This document shows, piece by piece, positions 33,414 through 42,086 of a DNA stretch of 64,000 bases. Both the position numbers and the translations under genes were made by a program. Within the stretch, counting starts at the first letter, position 1. Each line of letters starts with the position of its first letter. The notes beneath the pieces are model-generated. The model was not told where the DNA came from. It ran no database searches and worked only from the letters and a program-made list of their open reading frames with translations. The stretch lies in contig JAPPFM010000041.1 of assembly GCA_028821605.1 (NCBI GenBank), forward strand, positions 62,001 to 126,000, read 5' to 3'. This DNA comes from Candidatus Poribacteria bacterium (GTDB lineage: Bacteria; Poribacteria; WGA-4E; WGA-3G).

Positions 33414-33862
33414 ATGGCGATCAGCCGTCAGTGGTGAATTGTCTGAATCGCGGATTGTCGCGGATTACGCGGATTTTAAGAGGTTTTTAGTGGTGTTCAT
33501 TGTCTGAATCAGGATTTACAGGATTTTTAGATTTTCAGGATTAGAGACGTTTCTTGACAGCACAGAATTTCCTTTGCTTTTCCCTAAAAATATTGTATAA
33601 TATTAGTTAGATATAGTCTTATAATTTAATAATGAAAATAATAAAGGAAAATTAACCAAATTATAACCGGAGTTGTGGGTTGTAAGTCTAAGTGAAACCC
33701 AACATCTCACTTTTATCAAACTCACGTTTTATTAAACTTCATCTAACCGCTCTTGTAGCAGGGATATCCGAATCCCTATTCCTTCTTCTGTAGGAGCGAT
33801 CTCCCGATAGCGACCTTACTGATTCCTGACCGCCGATAGCCATTCTGAATGGAGGTAATCTT
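33414..33862 (+). promoter_or_regulatory. AT-rich upstream region of the cas operon with dispersed repeats
   Basis: No gene is seen. The first part consists of repeat fragments with ATCCGCG-like and TCAGGATTT motifs. TATAAT at 33596-33601 with a weak TTGCTT at 33574-33579 (16 bp spacing) is a candidate cas promoter, giving a leader of about 260 nt. A GTAGGAGCGATCTCC-type palindrome lies at about 33790-33815, and CCGCCGATAGCCATTC, kin to repeats at 53.6 and 60.2 kb, at about 33831. Confidence 0.45.
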
Positions 33863-34615
33863 ATGCGCATCCAAATCCAAGCCGATGTTGGGGACGGCAT
33901 CACGTTCCCCGTTAATTACAACCATCTACTCGCAGGCGTAATCTACCGATTCCTCGCCGAATCCGACCCTGAATACGCCTCATTTCTACACGAGGAAGGT
34001 TACCGCGCTGCAGAGAAACGTTTCAAACTCTTCACTTTCTCGCAACTCATGGCGGAACGCCGACGCGTTACCGGTGAGAAGATCCATTTCCGTTCAACTT
34101 TAACGTGGTCGGTCTCTTCCCCAGTAGAACGATTCTTATCCCATTTCGCGGATACATTGCTAACGGAAGGTAGCTTATCCTTTGGTCAGCGGCGGTTACC
34201 GATTAGAGATGTCACTATACCACGCATCCCCCGTTTCCGATCAGAAATGCATTTCCGATGCCTCTCCCCGATTGTAATGACCACCACGCGCGAGCGGGAT
34301 GGCAAACAAGCAATGCACTATTGCATGCCCGACGATCCAGCACTCTCCGAACTCATCCGTCAGAACCTAATCCGCAAACACGAAGCAATTCACGCTCGCG
34401 TTCCCCACGACGATACCCTGACCTTCGCGTTTGATAAAAACTATATTGATAGGCGAAAGGGACGCGTCACTCGTCTCGTAGATTACAAAGGTATCAAGAT
34501 AAGAGGCACAATGTGCCCATTCCGTGTCACTGGAAGTCCTGCGTTAATCCAGATCGGTTACGAATGCGGTTTCGGCGACAAAAATAGTGCTGGTTTCGGC
34601 ATGGCAGAAGTATAA
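33863..34615 (+). CDS. cas6: CRISPR-associated endoribonuclease Cas6
   Basis: A 250-residue repeat-specific endoribonuclease that cuts the pre-crRNA inside each repeat. The N-terminal region has the VNYNHLLAGVIYRFL stretch with a histidine in the usual catalytic neighbourhood. The C-terminal glycine-rich loop, GYECGFGDKNSAGFGMAEV, is diagnostic of Cas6. A GGAGG site lies upstream of the ATG. It is the first gene of the locus and is separated from cas8 by a second promoter. Cleavage is expected before the last 8 nt of the repeat (ATCGAAAC), giving a typical 5' handle; that position is inferred from other type I-B systems. Confidence 0.93.
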   Translation: MRIQIQADVGDGITFPVNYNHLLAGVIYRFLAESDPEYASFLHEEGYRAAEKRFKLFTFSQLMAERRRVTGEKIHFRSTLTWSVSSPVERFLSHFADTLLTEGSLSFGQRRLPIRDVTIPRIPRFRSEMHFRCLSPIVMTTTRERDGKQAMHYCMPDDPALSELIRQNLIRKHEAIHARVPHDDTLTFAFDKNYIDRRKGRVTRLVDYKGIKIRGTMCPFRVTGSPALIQIGYECGFGDKNSAGFGMAEV

Positions 34616-34628
34616 ACAAATTTTTAAT

Positions 34629-34658
34629 TTGACTTTAGTTAATATATTTTTGTATACT
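34629..34658 (+). promoter_or_regulatory. Internal promoter between cas6 and cas8
   Basis: TTGACT at 34629-34634 and TATACT at 34653-34658 are 18 bp apart in an AT-rich 77-bp gap. The AAAGGAGGT ribosome site for cas8 follows at 34677-34685. It would let the interference genes be transcribed apart from cas6. Confidence 0.6.
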
Positions 34659-34692
34659 ATATTATGGCGTTTTTTGAAAGGAGGTTAGTACT

Positions 34693-36084
34693 ATGCCAAT
34701 CTATGAAAAACTGATGGGGAATCCGTTTGTCGATGCAGGAGTTTGTGGAATTTGTGAGTGGTTAGGGCGCAGTATGCAACCGGAACAGATTACTACCGAT
34801 GATCTTGAACAAGTTGTTGACGACGTTGCACCGATGATGCAAACGGATGCTGGTTGGAGAAACCTACACGGTGTTTTCCCAAATAGTGTTTTGACAAACG
34901 CTGCGTACCGGAAGCAAGATCAGGTTGAATTGCTCAGGAAAGAGTGTAAAGCGTATTTGGACACAATCGTTGAGTTGGAACAAACTGGAGATTGTATGGG
35001 ATGTGGTAGACGTACTGCAAATGCATGGCTTTCAAGAACAAATATTCCGCTTACTGGTTCTGGAAAGTTACGCAACTTCTACCCGACTTTTGCTGAAGGG
35101 GCTGGTTACTGTTCCGCGTGTGCCTTTGCTATTCAACTATCTCCACTCGCTTTTGTGGCAACTGGTGGTAAATTTCTCACTTTGCACTCCAATTCATGGA
35201 AAGCACTGAGGAGTTGGGCACGCGTTTGTGTGGGTGATGTTCGCCAGCAGCAACTTCAACAAGACATGACAGGGTGTTACAATCCAGGCTACGCAAATCC
35301 ACGAAATGGACTGTTTTATATGGCACGGGAAATGGTTCAGTTTCAGGAAATGCGGACCGATGAGAATATAACGATGCAGGTCTATTGTTTTACAAATTAC
35401 AATCAGGGACCTGAGCTTGAAATCTATTACATGCCTGCCCCCGTGTTTAAATTTTTGCGCATCGTCTATCAAAGTGAATTCAAAACCGCATGGCAAGGAA
35501 TTGTCCAAAGTACTTATGTGGTCAACTGGGATAAAGTTAAGTCCGAGGCAGATTATAAGAATCGCACCAACCTTGTATATGAATTTCTGTTGGAGGATCG
35601 CTCTATTCTTAGGTTCTTTCTATACCGGAACTCTCGAAAGATTCGAGGAAATTGGGAACTACTTTCACTCTACCTAAAGGAGGTCAGAGCTATGGAACAA
35701 ATACAGTTGGATAAAATCAAACAGGTCGGCGACCTAATTGCAAAGTGCATCCAAGAATCTGAGAGCGATAAACGGCTCAAGCAATTAGAACGTGCTAAAA
35801 GTTACGGTGAATGCAGAAATATCCTGAGATACGTTATTCGGGATAGAATTCAACAAGGCGCGCCGGAACCGCTCTTTTCGATTGATGATTATATGGAATA
35901 CCTTTTTCCCACAAGCGATAGTTTTGCTGCTACACCTTGGAGAGAGACTCGCGACCTGTTACTCTTTCGGATTTACGAACAACTTCACGGTTGGCTCAAA
36001 GAACAAGGTTTTGTTGATTTTGATGAAGATAATACATCAGGTGTTGATGATACATCTGAAAACGAATTGAATCAGGAGGATTAA
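34693..36084 (+). CDS. cas8: Type I-B Cascade large subunit Cas8 (Cst1, CXXC-CXXC family)
   Basis: A 463-residue large subunit that recognises the PAM and helps recruit Cas3. Cysteine pairs at 18/21 (CGIC), 101/104 (CMGC) and 140/143 (CSAC) form the zinc-finger pattern that names the Cst1 family of the Tneap-type I-B systems. The ATG has an ideal AAAGGAGGT eight bases upstream. Overall similarity to other Cas8 families is expected to be low, so assignment rests on the CXXC motifs, position and the flanking Cst2-type cas7. An internal translation start at codon 334 probably yields Cas11. Cas7 begins 2 nt after its stop. Confidence 0.88.
   Translation: MPIYEKLMGNPFVDAGVCGICEWLGRSMQPEQITTDDLEQVVDDVAPMMQTDAGWRNLHGVFPNSVLTNAAYRKQDQVELLRKECKAYLDTIVELEQTGDCMGCGRRTANAWLSRTNIPLTGSGKLRNFYPTFAEGAGYCSACAFAIQLSPLAFVATGGKFLTLHSNSWKALRSWARVCVGDVRQQQLQQDMTGCYNPGYANPRNGLFYMAREMVQFQEMRTDENITMQVYCFTNYNQGPELEIYYMPAPVFKFLRIVYQSEFKTAWQGIVQSTYVVNWDKVKSEADYKNRTNLVYEFLLEDRSILRFFLYRNSRKIRGNWELLSLYLKEVRAMEQIQLDKIKQVGDLIAKCIQESESDKRLKQLERAKSYGECRNILRYVIRDRIQQGAPEPLFSIDDYMEYLFPTSDSFAATPWRETRDLLLFRIYEQLHGWLKEQGFVDFDEDNTSGVDDTSENELNQED
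35692..36084 (+). CDS. cas11: Cas11 small subunit translated from within cas8
   Basis: In frame with cas8, codon 334 is ATG at 35692 and is preceded by a perfect AAAGGAGGT at 35676-35684, seven bases away. The product would have 130 residues (MEQIQLDKIKQVGDLIAKCI onward), mostly helical, as expected of a Cascade small subunit. Independent translation of Cas11 from the 3' part of cas8 is established for type I-B, I-C and I-D systems. The start signal here is as strong as the one for cas8 itself. No protein data can be seen from sequence, so the product remains a prediction. Confidence 0.8.
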   Translation: MEQIQLDKIKQVGDLIAKCIQESESDKRLKQLERAKSYGECRNILRYVIRDRIQQGAPEPLFSIDDYMEYLFPTSDSFAATPWRETRDLLLFRIYEQLHGWLKEQGFVDFDEDNTSGVDDTSENELNQED

Positions 36085-36086
36085 TC

Positions 36087-37118
36087 ATGTCTAAACACCT
36101 AATCGGATTAACTCTAATTGACGCGCCGCATTCTGCCCTAAACAACGCTGGGACGGAAGCCTCCCAGGCAACTGAAAACATTGTTGCTGTCAAAAAACTT
36201 CAGAAAGGAGGAAATACCTATCCCTATGTTTCGGGACAAGCATGGCGAAATTGGTGGCGCACTACCCTTGAGCAAGAATTTGATGATTGGAGCAGTTCAC
36301 CCATAGAACGTGAGAAGAAAATCGCTTTTACTGCTGCTGACCCGGTGACTTACGACGATGACGATGTCTTTGGCTATATGCGAGCACAAAGCGAAATGCA
36401 GGGGAAGAAAAAGGTTAATGTAACGGTAACCCGCTTATCCCCTCTCAAGTGTTCACCCCTTATTTCAATTGATCCACAGATCCCAACAAACGATTTTGGT
36501 GTCATGGCACGCCAAGAAGATGATCCTGTGCCTTATGAACATCAATTTTATTCTTGTATCTTACAAGGTATCTTTTCCTTAGACCTCAATGCGGTCGGTA
36601 CTTTTTCGGATATTAATAGGACGGGCTATAAGAACATTGCGTCAAGTTATGTTCAAACTATTGAGGACGCAGGCGGCACACAAGTTAATGATACTTCAGA
36701 GTGGACACTCCCAAAAGAGATTCGGATTAGACGCTGTCAACAGACCCTCGAAGCACTTCCGATTCTCAGTGGCGGTGCAAAACTGACATCACATCTCACG
36801 GATGTTACACCAAAATTAATTGTGCTTTCAGTGCTTGATGGAGGCAATCATCCTTTCATGAATTTAATGGTTGAGCGAAATAGAGTCGGTGAATTATCCG
36901 TAGAGGCGCTGCGCGAAGTTATAGAGGATTACAAAGACCGATTCTGTGACGCGATTTACATCGGTAGACGGAGCGGGTTTATGGATGAATTAGATGAACA
37001 ACTCAACGATTTGGCCACCAATAATAATCTGCCGTGCGAAATTGTTTACGATTCGCCAAATAAAGTGATCGCCCAACTCTCACAAAAGTTAGAAACTCAC
37101 ATCGGAGACGCACCATGA
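36087..37118 (+). CDS. cas7: Cascade backbone protein Cas7 (Cst2/DevR family)
   Basis: A 343-residue RAMP protein that polymerises along the crRNA spacer. The start, MSKHLIGLTLIDAPHSALNNAG, and the following PYVSGQAWRNWWRTTLEQEF are typical of the Cst2/DevR group, once called CRISPR autoregulators. The GGAKLTSHLTDVTPK region is near residue 230. A CAGGAGG site precedes the ATG, which lies 2 nt after the cas8 stop. The cas5 start overlaps its stop (ATGA), so the two are translationally coupled and stoichiometry would be set by ribosome-site strength. Confidence 0.93.
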   Translation: MSKHLIGLTLIDAPHSALNNAGTEASQATENIVAVKKLQKGGNTYPYVSGQAWRNWWRTTLEQEFDDWSSSPIEREKKIAFTAADPVTYDDDDVFGYMRAQSEMQGKKKVNVTVTRLSPLKCSPLISIDPQIPTNDFGVMARQEDDPVPYEHQFYSCILQGIFSLDLNAVGTFSDINRTGYKNIASSYVQTIEDAGGTQVNDTSEWTLPKEIRIRRCQQTLEALPILSGGAKLTSHLTDVTPKLIVLSVLDGGNHPFMNLMVERNRVGELSVEALREVIEDYKDRFCDAIYIGRRSGFMDELDEQLNDLATNNNLPCEIVYDSPNKVIAQLSQKLETHIGDAP

Positions 37119-37843
37119 AGGTCCTTCGGATTCGCATTACTGGATGGGTTTCGTCGTTTCGGAATCCGCTATTCATTAGTGGATTCCAACCGACACTCCC
37201 TTTGCCTCCACTCTCAGCAATATATGGTCTCCTCACTGCTGCGAAAGGGGAATGGGTTACACCGCACGATACCTCAATCGGATTCGTTTTTCGCAGTAAC
37301 GGGAAAGCAGTTGACTTAGAAACTGTCTATGAATTCGCAGGGAAATTAGATGCTAAATCAAATATCAACAGACGCGAATTTCTTGTTGATCCCGAACTCT
37401 ATCTTTATATACCTGAAATGCGGTTGAAGGAAGCATTTGAACGTCCGCGCTATCCCTTGCTCTTAGGACGTTCTTCTGATCTGGCAACTGTGGAATCAAT
37501 AGCGGAAATTGAATTAGAGAGTAGATCGGAAACGACCTATCAAGATACGCTGCTCCCCTTTCCTGATGCACAACTATATGGACAGGTTCAGGCACTCCCA
37601 ACTCATTTCACAGCAGAAATCCCGCGCCGTCCTTGTGGCACTCGTGCCTATTGTCTGATAACAGAAAAAATTGTGTACCATGGCGATGTCTGGCATGATC
37701 CAAAAATGGATTGGGGAGTCTATCTACACGAACGCATCCTTGGAGAATTTACAGTTCCAAACGAGCAAGCCAGGAAACCTACTGACAAAAATTATGAAAT
37801 CCCAGATGTGAAGGGACAACAGGGGCAACTTCCGGGCATCTAA
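37115..37843 (+). CDS. cas5: Cascade subunit Cas5 (Cas5t type)
   Basis: A 242-residue RAMP protein that binds the 5' handle of the crRNA and caps the Cas7 filament. It opens MKVLRIRITGWVSSFRNPLF and continues with TLPLPPLSAIYGLLTAAKGE, matching the conserved Cas5 N-terminal pattern (substitution G-W for the commoner R/A-F-W region), and a later Pro/Leu-rich RYPLLLGRSSDLATVESI block. The start overlaps the end of cas7 by four bases. The gene is followed by palindromes and a transposase remnant rather than directly by cas3. Confidence 0.9.
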   Translation: MKVLRIRITGWVSSFRNPLFISGFQPTLPLPPLSAIYGLLTAAKGEWVTPHDTSIGFVFRSNGKAVDLETVYEFAGKLDAKSNINRREFLVDPELYLYIPEMRLKEAFERPRYPLLLGRSSDLATVESIAEIELESRSETTYQDTLLPFPDAQLYGQVQALPTHFTAEIPRRPCGTRAYCLITEKIVYHGDVWHDPKMDWGVYLHERILGEFTVPNEQARKPTDKNYEIPDVKGQQGQLPGI

Positions 37844-37853
37844 CCCGAATATC

Positions 37854-37878
37854 GTAGGGGCGAGGTCTCCTCGCCCGC
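37854..37878. repeat. REP-like palindrome left of the RAYT remnant
   Basis: GGGCGAGGTCTCCTCGCCC at 37858-37876 forms an 8-bp stem, preceded by GTAGG. It abuts the point where transposase homology begins. Confidence 0.8.
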
Positions 37879-37879
37879 A

Positions 37880-38092
37880 TTAGGCAAGATCGTGGCCTAT
37901 TTCAAATACCAATCCACCAAGCATATTAACCAACACTACAATACACCCGGGACGCGTGTTTGGCAAAGAAATTATCATGATCATGTCATCCGAGACGACC
38001 CAGATTTACAACGACTTCGCCAATATATTCAGGATAATCCGATGAAATGGGAATTAGATCAATTGCATCCTGACAATCCGTCCAGATGGTAA
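37880..38092 (+). pseudogene. REP-associated tyrosine transposase (RAYT) C-terminal remnant
   Basis: An open stretch of about 70 codons ends at TAA 38090-38092. It reads LGKIVAYFKYQST at its start and contains GTRVWQRNYHDHVIRDDPD and IQDNPMKWELDQLHPDN. These blocks are the C-terminal part of RAYT (IS200-like Y1) transposases. The N-terminal part with the histidine pair of the HUH site is missing, so it is inactive. Homology begins directly at the end of a palindrome. It lies between cas5 and cas3 and is flanked by inverted REP-like palindromes. A GTG-initiated small protein is possible but unlikely to be functional. Confidence 0.75.
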
Positions 38093-38112
38093 GGGACATT
38101 TAAACGAAACAG

Positions 38113-38187
38113 AAGCGGACGTGGGGACCACACCCCTACGAAATCATGAAAACACTCATAACGGGCGTGGAGACCACGCCCCTACGG
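38113..38187. repeat. REP-like palindromes right of the RAYT remnant
   Basis: Two units end in CCCCTACG: one at about 38117-38140 (GTGGGGACCACACCCCTACG) and one at about 38164-38186 (GGCGTGG then CCACGCC). They are oriented opposite to the unit at 37854. The right-hand one supplies the GGAG that precedes the cas3 start. Confidence 0.8.
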
Positions 38188-38198
38188 AGAAAAAATCC

Positions 38199-40460
38199 AT
38201 GTCAATATTGCTTGCGAAAAGCGATCCACGGGAAAACCTTCAAGAACATACAGAGAATTGCCTTTCAGTATACGATAGCCTTCGACAACGGATGCCGTTT
38301 TTAGCCGAGATTACCAAAGAGCCAGATTTCTTTGAGCATCTTTTCTACGCTGTCGCACTCCACGATTTTGGAAAAGCAGCAACAGGTTTTCAACAGCAGC
38401 TCACCGATGACACACGATGGAACTATCGTCACGAAATCCTCTCAACTGGATTTGTAGTAACCCTACAATTACCGGAGGAAGCAAAGCAAGCAATCGCACT
38501 TGCCGTTTTAACACATCACAAGGATATTGGGACACTGAATGAGAAATATCCGTGTAGACCCAACAATGAGTATGGCTATCGAGATTGGCAAAAGCATGTT
38601 GATGAACTCACACCAAATTGGGATGCTTTGATGGAAATTCAGGAACAAGTCTCTCATTGGTTTCATAATTGGTTTCCGAACGCAACATGTTTATGGTTAC
38701 CTGTTACCTCACCCGATCAACTCATTAGCGGATACCGAGAATATCTCGATCCCTACTTGATTAACAAAGAAGATGGAGAATTGACCGCCTTACACGGCAC
38801 CTACGGCATGCTTATGCGCGGGTGTATGATTGCCTGTGATCATCTCGCTTCAGCAGGGAAAAACGAAATCCAGACAGCACTTGATAACCTTGCAGCAGAA
38901 CTGACGCAACATGTTAAAGAGAAGGCAAAAGAAAAAGGTCGACAATTTCACGGATGGGAACCCTTTCAAGAAGCCTCTGGTGAAACAATTGGACAGATCA
39001 TGCTCTCTGCACCGACAGGCTCCGGCAAAACCGAAGCGGCTTTGCTCTGGTCAGAAAAAAATCAATGTGAAACACTTGGAAACCGTGTCTTTTATGTTTT
39101 ACCTTATACAGCAAGTATCAATGCAATGTATGAGAGGTTAAAAGGACTCGTATCGGACGACAAAATCGGTATGTTGCACGGAAAAGCGAATTACTTTGTT
39201 TACAAAGATCTTGTGGATAAAGAATATACTTACCAAGAGGCAGCAGTAGGAGTTCGTGAGCAGCAGAATTTGACGAAGAAAATATGTCGTCCTTACAAGG
39301 TACTAACACCTTTTCAACTGCTAAAAGCATTTTTCGGTATACGCGGCTTTGAGATGCAGATGGCAGAGATGTCGCAAGGGCTTTTTATTTTTGACGAAAT
39401 CCACGCCTATGACCCGCACACCACAGCACTCATCCTAACAATGATAAAGAAACTCCGTGAAGATTATGATGCAAAATTCTGCATTATGACTGCTACAATG
39501 CCAAAGTTTCTTAAACAGATGATTAACAACGCACTTGGGCAACTCACACCGGTTGAAATGGATGCCCAAGAACGGAATAGATTCACTCGACACAGAGTGG
39601 TGTTGCTTGATAACAGCATCCACGAGGCAATTCCGTTGATTGAAGAACGTCTCATGCAAGGACAACAGGTCATGGTCGTCTGCAACACCGTCAATCAGGC
39701 ACAAAATGTATTTCAGAAATTGCAAAGTGTAACCGACAATGCTAAACTCCTTCACAGTCGATTTATCCTTCGCGATCGAGAGCGTATTGAACAGGAACTT
39801 GAAAACGCAGATCTCCTTGTCGGTACGCAAGCAGTTGAGGTTTCGCTTGACATTGATTTTGATTGCCTCTTTACAGAACCAGCACCGATAGACGCGCTCA
39901 TCCAACGTTTCGGGAGAATAAACAGGAAAGGCAAGAAGGGCCTCTGTGATGTTCACATAAGCAAAGAGGGTGGCGAATACGACAAATATATCTATTCTAC
40001 CGAAAAGGTTGAGCGCACTATAAAAGTGTTCGCATCTGTAGGTGATGACAACCTCCAAGAATCAGAAATCCAACGTCTAATTGATAAAGTCTATAGCGAA
40101 GGATACGATGAAAAAGAGGAAGATACGTTTATTAAGGCAAAACGGATGTTTGACAGACATCTACAAGACATCGTGCCATTTATTGAAGATGCTAAAGGAC
40201 GTAAAGAGTTTAACGAACTCTTTAAAAGTGTTGAGGTTGTGCCAATGTGCTATGAACAAGAATACTTAGCCGAGATTGACACGCGTAGGTATTATGAGGC
40301 GAGAGCCTATATCGCTCAAATCAGTTACAACCAGTTTGCACGACTAAAAAAAGAAAAGCAAATCAACGAAAATGAACGTATAAATCAGTGTTTCATAAAC
40401 GTGCATTATGATAAGACACTCGGTCTGATATTGGACGAATATAATCCAAATATCCTATAG
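38199..40460 (+). CDS. cas3: CRISPR-associated nuclease-helicase Cas3
   Basis: The start chosen gives MSILLAKSDPRENLQEHTEN, a normal Cas3 opening, for 753 residues; an ATG at 38121 is in frame but lies inside repeat sequence. The N-terminal HD nuclease has AVALHDFGKA (His55, Asp56), WNYRHEI (His78) and LTHHKD. The SF2 helicase shows Walker A APTGSGKTE (271-279), DEIHAYD, MTATMPKF and the motif VI region LIQRFGRINRKGKKG. It is recruited by Cascade after target binding to nick and degrade DNA. A palindrome lies directly before the ribosome site, and it is 355 bp from cas5. Confidence 0.95.
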   Translation: MSILLAKSDPRENLQEHTENCLSVYDSLRQRMPFLAEITKEPDFFEHLFYAVALHDFGKAATGFQQQLTDDTRWNYRHEILSTGFVVTLQLPEEAKQAIALAVLTHHKDIGTLNEKYPCRPNNEYGYRDWQKHVDELTPNWDALMEIQEQVSHWFHNWFPNATCLWLPVTSPDQLISGYREYLDPYLINKEDGELTALHGTYGMLMRGCMIACDHLASAGKNEIQTALDNLAAELTQHVKEKAKEKGRQFHGWEPFQEASGETIGQIMLSAPTGSGKTEAALLWSEKNQCETLGNRVFYVLPYTASINAMYERLKGLVSDDKIGMLHGKANYFVYKDLVDKEYTYQEAAVGVREQQNLTKKICRPYKVLTPFQLLKAFFGIRGFEMQMAEMSQGLFIFDEIHAYDPHTTALILTMIKKLREDYDAKFCIMTATMPKFLKQMINNALGQLTPVEMDAQERNRFTRHRVVLLDNSIHEAIPLIEERLMQGQQVMVVCNTVNQAQNVFQKLQSVTDNAKLLHSRFILRDRERIEQELENADLLVGTQAVEVSLDIDFDCLFTEPAPIDALIQRFGRINRKGKKGLCDVHISKEGGEYDKYIYSTEKVERTIKVFASVGDDNLQESEIQRLIDKVYSEGYDEKEEDTFIKAKRMFDRHLQDIVPFIEDAKGRKEFNELFKSVEVVPMCYEQEYLAEIDTRRYYEARAYIAQISYNQFARLKKEKQINENERINQCFINVHYDKTLGLILDEYNPNIL

Positions 40461-40486
40461 TTCAATCAAAATGGAGTCACCCACAA

Positions 40487-40996
40487 ATGCAAAACCCAGA
40501 CCACCCCAACATCACAGGCACAGCCATCAACTATCTCTATATTTGCACACGCAAACTCTGGTTCTACCGACATCACCTCGACATGGAGCATACCTCCGAA
40601 TCCGTAGACCTCGGCAAACACCTCCACGACGAGAGTTATCCACGCGAAAAACGCAGAGAATTGGACATTGACAGCCTTGTGAAGATAGACTACATTGACA
40701 AACAAGGTATTATACACGACATCAAATACGGCACAACGATGGAAACAGCACACATTATGCAGATATGTTATTACCTCTATCTCCTCAAACAGAAGGGTGT
40801 GTCAAATAAGAAAGGCATCATCAACTACCCGCGCCAACGGCAGACGACCGAAGTAGAACTCACACCCGAAAGAGAAAAAGAGATAGAAAACGCCATTGAA
40901 AAAGTCAACGAAATTACAGCGTTGCCAACACCACCGCATGCCGACTATATGAAAATCTGTAAATCCTGTAGTTATCAAGAACTCTGCTGGAGTTAA
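40487..40996 (+). CDS. cas4: CRISPR-associated exonuclease Cas4
   Basis: A 169-residue RecB-type protein with an iron-sulfur cluster. Cys20 (NYLYIC) and Cys158, Cys161 and Cys167 (CKSCSYQELC) are the four cluster ligands. The nuclease core shows GIIHDIKYG and QICYYLYLL, the family's D/E-x-K and Q-x-x-x-Y motifs. Cas4 trims prespacer ends and helps choose PAM and orientation together with Cas1-Cas2. It follows cas3 by 26 bp. The length is typical. Confidence 0.93.
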   Translation: MQNPDHPNITGTAINYLYICTRKLWFYRHHLDMEHTSESVDLGKHLHDESYPREKRRELDIDSLVKIDYIDKQGIIHDIKYGTTMETAHIMQICYYLYLLKQKGVSNKKGIINYPRQRQTTEVELTPEREKEIENAIEKVNEITALPTPPHADYMKICKSCSYQELCWS

Positions 40997-41051
40997 AGGG
41001 AGCAGGCATGCTCCGCCATGCCGTAAGCCAACCATGGGAGGAAAACCAATT

Positions 41052-42047
41052 ATGTCTCGAAACTACTACATCACCCAACCCGGCAGACTGCGCCGAAAGG
41101 ATAACACCCTTTACTTAGAGCCAGAGGAAGCACCACGGGTACCGATACCGGTTGAGGATATTGACGCACTCTATCTCTACGGCGAACTCGACCTCAACAC
41201 CAGACTCCTCAACTTCCTCACCCAAAAGCACATTCCGTTTCACGTGTTCAACTACTACGGCTACTATGCTGGGAGTTACTACCCCAGGGAATATCTCAAT
41301 TCCGGCTCCCTGCTTGTCAAACAGGTACAACACTATGAAAATCACACCAAACGGATGGCACTTGCACAGGAGTTTGTCGCCTCCGCTGTTTTCAATATGC
41401 TGCGAATTTTGCGGTATCATACGAACCGCGGTAAGGATTGCAGCGCACAAATTGAATCAATTGAGACGATCCTTGCAGAAAGCAGCACAGCAAAAAACAC
41501 AAATGAATTGATGGGTTACGAGGGCATCATCCGAGACACGTATTACACCGCATTCAATACGATTTTAGCGTTAAAAACGCCATTTGAAAAACGTGTTCGT
41601 CGTCCGCCAGACAATCCGATTAATGCCATCATCTCCTTTGGAAACTCGATGATGTATACAGCATGCCTTACGGAAGTCTACCGCACGCAGCTCAACCCGA
41701 CAATCAGTTTCCTCCATGAACCCGGCGACCGGCGATTCTCGTTAAGTCTTGACCTCGCCGAAATTTTCAAACCGCTTATCATTGACCGAATTATTTTCCG
41801 TTTGTTCAACCGTCAGCAACTCAACGAATCAAAACATTTTGAGACGAACATTGATGGGTGTTATCTCAATGAAAAGGGACGGAAATTATTTATTGCTGCA
41901 TTTGATGAACAATTAAAGCAGACCGTTTCGCATCGAAAGTTGAAACGGCATGTCTCTTATCAACGCCTCATCCGTTTGGAATGCTATAAACTCATCAAGC
42001 ACCTCGTTGGAATGGAGACCTATCAGGCACTGCGTCCGTGGTGGTAG
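41052..42047 (+). CDS. cas1: CRISPR integrase Cas1
   Basis: The start chosen gives MSRNYYITQPGRLRRKDNTL and follows GGGAGG at about 41035; an in-frame ATG at 41034 overlaps that site. The product is 331 residues. Metal-binding catalytic residues are Glu157 (GYEGIIRDTYY), His222 and Asp234/Glu237 (FLHEPGDRRFSLSLDLAEIFKP). Length and motifs match the type I-B Cas1 of the Tneap group. It integrates trimmed spacers at the leader side of the array with Cas2. Confidence 0.95.
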   Translation: MSRNYYITQPGRLRRKDNTLYLEPEEAPRVPIPVEDIDALYLYGELDLNTRLLNFLTQKHIPFHVFNYYGYYAGSYYPREYLNSGSLLVKQVQHYENHTKRMALAQEFVASAVFNMLRILRYHTNRGKDCSAQIESIETILAESSTAKNTNELMGYEGIIRDTYYTAFNTILALKTPFEKRVRRPPDNPINAIISFGNSMMYTACLTEVYRTQLNPTISFLHEPGDRRFSLSLDLAEIFKPLIIDRIIFRLFNRQQLNESKHFETNIDGCYLNEKGRKLFIAAFDEQLKQTVSHRKLKRHVSYQRLIRLECYKLIKHLVGMETYQALRPWW

Positions 42048-42086
42048 GTGCCAGTTCCACTCGCCGACTAAAAAGGGAAACTCACA

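Noticed and set aside
33552-33601. TTGACA at about 33554 as -35 for the TATAAT at 33596
   Set aside because: The spacing is about 37 bp, far beyond the usable range.
38121-38198. Upstream in-frame ATG of cas3
   Set aside because: The added 26 residues are encoded by palindromic repeats and do not look like Cas3.
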